Of a DNA stretch of 11,482 nt, positions 6,746 to 11,482 are shown piece after piece. The translations under genes and the position numbers were made by a program. Location of the stretch: assembly GCA_003498085.1 (NCBI GenBank), contig DNCM01000157.1, positions 1 to 11,482 of the forward strand, read 5' to 3'. This stretch comes from a bacterium (GTDB lineage Bacteria; UBA9089; UBA9088). Every line of letters starts with the position of its first letter. Position 1 is the stretch's first letter. The notes under the pieces were generated by a model. The model did not search any database, was not told where the DNA came from, and worked only from the letters and a program-made list of their open reading frames with translations.

Positions 6746-8026
6746 TTATTCAATAGAAAAAAGAAGTTCTGCTTCTGCAACAAGCTCTCCATCAACATAT
6801 GCCTTTCCACCAATAATCCCTACCTTGCTTCTTACCTTTATAGGAGTTATCTCAAACCTTATCTGGTCTCCTGGGGTAACTGGTTTTCTAAAACGCACTT
6901 TATCAAGACCAGCAAGCCATACAAACTTCCCCTTATTTTTCTTTTCAGATAGCAATAAAACCCCTGCTGTCTGTGCCATTGCTTCAATTATTAGAACTCC
7001 TGGCATAACTGGCCTCCCTGGAAAGTGTCCCGAAAAAAACTGTTCATTAATTGCTACATTCTTTATGCCCACGATTCTTTTTCCAGGTACGATCTCAAGA
7101 ATCCTATCAACAAAAAGAAAGGGATACCTATGAGGAAGTGTTTCGATGATATCTTTTATATCTATCACCCCTCCCTTTTCTTCTAATAAAACACCTTCTT
7201 CTCTGCTTTTTACCATCCCATCCAACCTCCTTGCCAATTTTATATTCATTGAATGGCCAGAACAATTGGCAACAATATGGCCTTTTAACCTTGTTCCTAA
7301 AAGTGACATATCACCAATTAAGTCAAGAACCTTATGCCTAACAAACTCATTGGGAAAACGGAGTGCCTCTTTATTGAGGATTTCATTATGACCAACAACA
7401 ACTGCATTGTCAAGAGAACCGCCCTTTATCAACCCCTTTTCACGAAGAAGAGAGACTTCGTCCAAAAAACCAAATGTCCTTGCTGGTGCTATTTCTTTTA
7501 TAAAGCCTTCCTCACTAAGCTCAATCTCAATTGACTGACTCTGGACAACAGGGTGGTCAAATGCAACCGTATAAGATATCTTAAAACCATCATATGGATA
7601 GATAGATATAGACCTTCCATTTTCAACTATTTCAATGGGTCTATTTATGGAAATAACCTTTATCTTCCCTCCCTGATTCTTTACCCCTGCTTCCTCTATA
7701 AGCTTAACAAAAGAGAGCCCGCTCCCATCCATAGCTGGTGGTTCAGGACCACCAAGTTCAACAAATAGATTTGTAATAGAAAAAGAAGTAAGGGTTGCAA
7801 GTAGATGTTCAACTGTATGGACTTCGGCATCTTCCTTCTTTAGTGCTATTTCCCTATATGATGAGAAGATGTAAGAAAGCTTTGCCGGAACCTTCTTATT
7901 CATATCCTTTCTTATGAAAACAATACCTGTATTTTCTGGTGCAGACTTTAGAGTCATTTCTATCTGCTCCCCTGTATGGAGGCCAATCCCAGAAATAGAA
8001 ACCTCTCTATCTATTGTTCTTTGCAT
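6746..8026 (-). CDS. lpxC-fabZ: Bifunctional LpxC-FabZ: UDP-acyl-GlcNAc deacetylase / hydroxyacyl-ACP dehydratase
   Basis: This 426-residue protein is a natural fusion. Residues 1 to about 275 are LpxC, the zinc deacetylase that commits UDP-3-acyl-GlcNAc to lipid A synthesis. E73/H74 (TVEHLL), H231/D235 (RHKVLDLIGD) and H258 (GHSMN) match the E. coli general base E78, zinc ligands H79/H238/D242 and catalytic H265. PPAMDGSG at 96-103 is also typical. After a short linker, residues about 287-426 are FabZ, which dehydrates 3-hydroxyacyl-ACP in fatty acid elongation. Its signature is LPHRYPFLFVDR (297-308), with catalytic H334 (SGHFPGRP) and E348 (IEAMAQ) spaced 14 apart as in FabZ. Both halves compete for hydroxyacyl-ACP pools, so fusion may balance lipid A against phospholipid supply. 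The ATG is 3 nt after the dnaE stop; no Shine-Dalgarno is apparent. Confidence 0.96.
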   Translation of the reverse strand: MQRTIDREVSISGIGLHTGEQIEMTLKSAPENTGIVFIRKDMNKKVPAKLSYIFSSYREIALKKEDAEVHTVEHLLATLTSFSITNLFVELGGPEPPAMDGSGLSFVKLIEEAGVKNQGGKIKVISINRPIEIVENGRSISIYPYDGFKISYTVAFDHPVVQSQSIEIELSEEGFIKEIAPARTFGFLDEVSLLREKGLIKGGSLDNAVVVGHNEILNKEALRFPNEFVRHKVLDLIGDMSLLGTRLKGHIVANCSGHSMNIKLARRLDGMVKSREEGVLLEEKGGVIDIKDIIETLPHRYPFLFVDRILEIVPGKRIVGIKNVAINEQFFSGHFPGRPVMPGVLIIEAMAQTAGVLLLSEKKNKGKFVWLAGLDKVRFRKPVTPGDQIRFEITPIKVRSKVGIIGGKAYVDGELVAEAELLFSIE

Positions 8027-8029
8027 TTT

Positions 8030-11000
8030 CTAAGCAACCCATATATTTTCTTCCCCAGCAATATTTTTCATAAAAAAAATCAACTCTTCGTTGATATCAA
8101 CATAAAATTTAGGAGAGACTACAAAAACCCTTTCTTTTCCACTGTCTTGGATATGAATATAAAATGGATAATTCCCGGAAAAGTTAGAGATTATATCTCT
8201 TATTTTATAAAGCTTCTTTTCGCTATCATCAGGATTTAGTCGAAGATGGCAGGAAGTAGGTCCTTGTTCATCGATTTCCAAAATTTCATTGGCTATAAGT
8301 TTTATATCATCTTTTTTGTCTACCCTTCCTTTTACAACAACAGCATCTTCTTTTTTAAGAAAAGAATTATAAGCTTGATAAGCCTTTGGAAATAGAATAC
8401 CTTCACAACTTCCATTCAGGTCTTCAATTTGGATAAATGCCATATCTTCACCATTCTTTGTCTTTGTCTTTTTTACAGACTTTATCATTCCAGCTATTGT
8501 TACAAGACTCCCATCGCTATCGTCGATGATTGATGAAATGTTTCTATATCGAAGGAGCCTTTCTCTAAATCTCTCTAAAGGATGTCCGGAGAAATAAACG
8601 CCACAAAACTCCTTTTCAAGAGTAAGTTTTTCTCCCTCTTTCCATTCTGGAACATCCGGAAGTTTTACCTCGTCTATTTCTTCGAAAAGAGTTGTCTGCT
8701 TACTTTTCTTTGCCCGTCCTACCTTTTGCAATACTTCGTCAACAACGAGACTGAGAGATGCCCTCTTTAAACCAAAACCATCAAATGCCCCAACCTTTAT
8801 TAAGCTTTCAATAACCCTTTTGTTTACCAATCTTGAGTCAACCCTCTCACAAAAATCCATAATAGAAGTGAATGGTCCATCCTTTCTTGCCTCAACAATT
8901 GACCTTGTTGCACTTTCTCCAACATGCTTTATCGCTGCCAGGGAGAACCTTATACCATTATCACGAATTGCAAATGAAACGGTTGGGTCATTTATATCAG
9001 GGGGAAGGATATTTATCCCCATCCTTCTTGCCTCACCAACATATAATGTTATTTTATCCTGATTGTTCAATTCACATGAAAGTAGGGATGCAATAAATTC
9101 TTCTGGATAGTTTGCTTTAAGGTAGGATGTTTGATAGGCAATTATAGCATATGCGGCGGAATGAGACTTGTTAAAACCATACTCTGCAAACCTGCTCAAT
9201 AATTCATATACTTTTTCTGCCAAATTAGAACTATGGTTATGCCTTATACATCCCTTTATAAATTCATCTTTTAAATTTTTCATCTTGCTTTCGTCTTTTT
9301 TTCCCATAGCCCTCCTTAATTCATCCGCCTCTTGTTTTGAAAATCCTGCAAGGACCTCTGCAATCTGCATTACCTGTTCTTGATAGACGATAACTCCGTA
9401 TGTTGGAGAAAGGATTGATTTTAAAGAATGGCTGAAATACTCTGGTTTTTTTCTTCCATGCTTTCCTTCTATAAAGCTTGCAACCATTCCGGACTTTAAA
9501 GGCCCTGGTCTATGTAATGCAAGGATTGCGATTAGGTCTTCAAAGTTTGTTGGTTGTATCCTCTTTAACAAATCCTGCATCCCTGATGATTCAAGCTGAA
9601 ATAGACCTGTTGAACTTCCAGATGAAAGAAGATCATAAGTTTTTTTGTCATTTAAGGGAATTTTTCTTATATCAATCTCTATCCCTTTCTTTTCCTTGAT
9701 GAGATTTATAGTATCCTCAATAACAGTAAGATTTACAAGTCCAAGGAAGTCCATCTTAAGAAGACCAACCTCTTCAAGGTCATCCTTTGAATACTGGGTT
9801 GCTATCCTTCCTTCTTGAGGATCTTTGTATAAAGGAACAAGTTCAATTAGGGGTTTATTTCCTATAACAAGCCCTGCTGCATGGGTTGATGCATGTCTTA
9901 CAAGCCTCTCAAGCCTCATTGCAATATCAATAAGGAATTTCTTCTCTTCATCTTCATATTCTCTTGCAAAATCAGGAACATTTTTTAAGGCATCAGAAAG
10001 GGTTGGTTCATTACCTATAAGCTTTGCTAACCTATCACATTCAGAATAAGAAAAATTAAGAACCCTCCCAACATCTCTTATCACTGCCTTTGCAAGCATT
10101 GTTCCAAATGTTATAATTTGGGCAACTTGCTCCTTTCCATATTCCTCTGCTACATATCCGAGAATCTCGTCTCTCCTTCTATAGCAAAAGTCTATATCGA
10201 TATCCGGCATCGTTACCCTTGCTGGATTGAGAAACCTTTCAAAAAGAAGGCCATATTTTAGGGGATCAATATCCGTTATCCCTAGACAATATGCAACAAG
10301 AGAACCTGCAACAGAACCCCTTCCTGGACCAACAGGGATATTCTCTCTCTTTGCATAGCTTATAAGGTCGTGAATAATGAGAAAATATCCAGAATACCCC
10401 ATCTTTGAGATAACAGAAAGCTCATACTCAAGTCTTTCTCTTGCAGTTTCATCATGAGGATATTTTTCATTTAAACCCTCAATACACAGATTATGGAGGG
10501 TTTCGTCAAAAGAAGAACTACCTCTTCTATAGCGTGGGAGATGAAGTCTTCCAAATTCAAGTTCTAAGTTGCATTTTTCTGAGATATAATGAGTATTTTC
10601 TATCGCCTCAGGAATATCTGAAAATAAGGCTTTCATTTCCTCCTCACTTTTAAAATAAAGCTCATCTGTTGAAAATTTAAGCCTTTTTTCATCATCTCTT
10701 TTCTTTCCCGTTTGAATGCACAGAAGGACATCATGTGCATCATAATCATCTTTTTCTAGATAGTGAACATCATTTGTTGCAACAATGCCGATGGAAAGCT
10801 TTTTTCCTATTTCAACAATGCCATCTTTTATTGTTTTTTCTTCAGGTATGTTGTGGTTTAAAATCTCAAGAAAAAAGTTCTCATTGCCAAATACACTTAA
10901 GTATTCTAATGCTTCCTCTTCTGCATCATCGATTTTTTCTTCTAATATTAGCCTTGAAATTGGCCCCCTCTGGCATCCAGAAAGGACAATTAAACCCTTT

Positions 11001-11377
11001 CCTAATTCAAAAAGAAGATTTTTGTCTATCCTTGGTCTGTAGTAAAAACCATCAAGATAGCTTATGCTTACTAGCTTTATAAGATTGTGGTAGCCAATTT
11101 CGTCTTTTACAAGAATGGTTAAATGAGAAAAGATCTCTTTTGGTTTTTTTTCTCTTAAGTTTTCTGCAACATAAACCTCGCATCCGATTATGGGTTTTAT
11201 CCCATGTGTCATTGCTTGTTTGTAAAATTTTATACAAGAAAAGAGATTTCCATGCTCTGTTATTGCAAGTGAGGGCATTTTTAGGCTTTCTGCTTTTCTG
11301 ATAAGGTTTTCTACTTTAGCTGCGCCATCCAAAAGGCTATATTCAGAATGGCAATGGAGATGGACAAATTTTTTCAT
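8030..11377 (-). CDS. dnaE: DNA polymerase III alpha subunit, with intact PHP metal site
   Basis: DnaE is the catalytic subunit of the replicative polymerase. The 1115-residue product is close to the usual length, with no intein. The PHP domain covers about 1-270. H8, H10, D17, H42, E67, H85, C135, D203 and H205 occupy all nine family metal-ligand positions, a pattern associated with active PHP proofreading exonuclease. The polymerase core has GPGRGSVAGS (350-359), PDIDIDF (391-397) and D543 in KMDFLGL as the catalytic acidic residues. HRPGPLKSGM lies at 622-631. A consensus clamp-binding motif, QTTLF, is at 894-898, an OB fold at about 957-1035, and a C-terminal domain that in other species contacts the clamp loader. 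Start ATG 11377: MKKFVHLHCHSEYSLLDGA is the family N-terminus. No Shine-Dalgarno is visible and the -10 box is 8 nt upstream, implying a leaderless mRNA. It heads the eight-gene run. Confidence 0.97.
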   Translation of the reverse strand: MKKFVHLHCHSEYSLLDGAAKVENLIRKAESLKMPSLAITEHGNLFSCIKFYKQAMTHGIKPIIGCEVYVAENLREKKPKEIFSHLTILVKDEIGYHNLIKLVSISYLDGFYYRPRIDKNLLFELGKGLIVLSGCQRGPISRLILEEKIDDAEEEALEYLSVFGNENFFLEILNHNIPEEKTIKDGIVEIGKKLSIGIVATNDVHYLEKDDYDAHDVLLCIQTGKKRDDEKRLKFSTDELYFKSEEEMKALFSDIPEAIENTHYISEKCNLELEFGRLHLPRYRRGSSSFDETLHNLCIEGLNEKYPHDETARERLEYELSVISKMGYSGYFLIIHDLISYAKRENIPVGPGRGSVAGSLVAYCLGITDIDPLKYGLLFERFLNPARVTMPDIDIDFCYRRRDEILGYVAEEYGKEQVAQIITFGTMLAKAVIRDVGRVLNFSYSECDRLAKLIGNEPTLSDALKNVPDFAREYEDEEKKFLIDIAMRLERLVRHASTHAAGLVIGNKPLIELVPLYKDPQEGRIATQYSKDDLEEVGLLKMDFLGLVNLTVIEDTINLIKEKKGIEIDIRKIPLNDKKTYDLLSSGSSTGLFQLESSGMQDLLKRIQPTNFEDLIAILALHRPGPLKSGMVASFIEGKHGRKKPEYFSHSLKSILSPTYGVIVYQEQVMQIAEVLAGFSKQEADELRRAMGKKDESKMKNLKDEFIKGCIRHNHSSNLAEKVYELLSRFAEYGFNKSHSAAYAIIAYQTSYLKANYPEEFIASLLSCELNNQDKITLYVGEARRMGINILPPDINDPTVSFAIRDNGIRFSLAAIKHVGESATRSIVEARKDGPFTSIMDFCERVDSRLVNKRVIESLIKVGAFDGFGLKRASLSLVVDEVLQKVGRAKKSKQTTLFEEIDEVKLPDVPEWKEGEKLTLEKEFCGVYFSGHPLERFRERLLRYRNISSIIDDSDGSLVTIAGMIKSVKKTKTKNGEDMAFIQIEDLNGSCEGILFPKAYQAYNSFLKKEDAVVVKGRVDKKDDIKLIANEILEIDEQGPTSCHLRLNPDDSEKKLYKIRDIISNFSGNYPFYIHIQDSGKERVFVVSPKFYVDINEELIFFMKNIAGEENIWVA

Positions 11378-11385
11378 TAAAAAGT

Positions 11386-11414
11386 ATTATACTAAAAATA
11401 AAAATATTTGTAAA
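11386..11414 (-). promoter_or_regulatory. Promoter of the dnaE operon, predicted leaderless
   Basis: On the minus strand TTTACA (-35, 11409-11414) and a perfect TATAAT (-10, 11386-11391) are separated by exactly 17 bp. The ATG of dnaE begins 8 nt after the -10, so the first transcribed base should be at or within about 2 nt of the start codon. A T-rich stretch further upstream could act as an UP element. This is the only convincing promoter I see for the eight minus-strand genes. Boxes seen; transcription start inferred. Confidence 0.75.
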
Positions 11415-11415
11415 T

Positions 11416-11428
11416 AGTTCTCAGAACT
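11416..11428 (-). promoter_or_regulatory. Perfect 13-bp dyad beside the dnaE -35 box, possible operator
   Basis: AGTTCTCAGAACT is two 6-bp half-sites around one central base, starting 1 bp upstream of the -35 hexamer. As RNA the loop would be too small for a good terminator and no T-run follows, so a protein-binding site is the better reading. It resembles no operator I can name with confidence; it lacks the spacing of the standard E. coli or Bacillus LexA boxes. Confidence 0.35.
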
Positions 11429-11482
11429 TCCCCAACTTATAAAATTTATATAAAAAAACAAAAAAATAGAAATCTTTCCTTA
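11429..11482. other. AT-rich region upstream of the dnaE promoter
   Basis: This holds the odd palindrome TATAAAATTTATA (11438-11450) followed by A-tracts (T-tracts on the dnaE strand) to the window edge. It could serve as an UP element or be the tail of an upstream terminator. No coding frame is recognisable. Confidence 0.3.

Noticed and set aside
6745..6813. N-terminal extension of tldD by 23 codons
   Set aside because: It lies inside the end of lpxC-fabZ and is not part of the TldD family N-terminus; ATG 6744 directly after the upstream stop is the better start.
8030..11377. Intein or split in dnaE
   Set aside because: The frame is continuous, the length normal and the polymerase motifs evenly spaced.
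1..11482. CRISPR array, tRNA or phage genes
   Set aside because: No evenly spaced direct repeats, cloverleaf or phage-family proteins were seen in the small non-coding stretches available.

Overview
The window looks like chromosomal DNA from an AT-rich, diderm (outer-membrane, lipid A-making) bacterium, probably from an uncultivated or little-studied lineage. The evidence is an LpxC–FabZ fusion, a lipoprotein signal peptidase, a PgpA-type phosphatase, and Arg codons that are mostly AGA/AGG. The fusion architecture is known from Bacteroidota, Chlorobi and several uncultivated diderm groups; I cannot name the phylum from the sequence alone.

Layout: positions 1-134 are the flank of an unseen neighbour. 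Positions 135-1138 are a complete insertion sequence of the IS1595 (ISXO2-like transposase) type, with 27-bp terminal inverted repeats, one transposase gene on the + strand, and a promoter partly built from the left repeat. The remainder, 1151-11377, is a single tightly packed minus-strand run. In transcription order it is dnaE (replicative polymerase), lpxC-fabZ fusion, tldD, a secreted VIT/VWA protein, dapA, a minimal RodZ-like HTH membrane protein, pgpA and lspA. Every junction is between a 28-nt overlap and a 10-nt gap, so one promoter upstream of dnaE (11386-11414) probably serves all eight genes.

The operon couples the replicase to envelope building: lipid A and fatty acid synthesis (LpxC-FabZ), diaminopimelate for peptidoglycan or lysine (DapA), phosphatidylglycerol (PgpA), lipoprotein maturation (LspA), and perhaps cell shape (RodZ-like). 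The VIT/VWA protein and TldD have no assigned partner here.

The most notable signals are in expression. Both recognisable promoters (dnaE and transposase) place the -10 box only 7-8 nt before the ATG, so both mRNAs are predicted to be leaderless. Inside the operon only dapA has a strong Shine-Dalgarno. A perfect 13-bp dyad sits next to the dnaE -35 box. The DnaE PHP domain keeps all nine metal-ligand positions, which suggests built-in proofreading. I did not find a clear undescribed multi-gene system. No tRNA, rRNA or CRISPR array was seen, and no gene-free stretch exceeds 300 bases.
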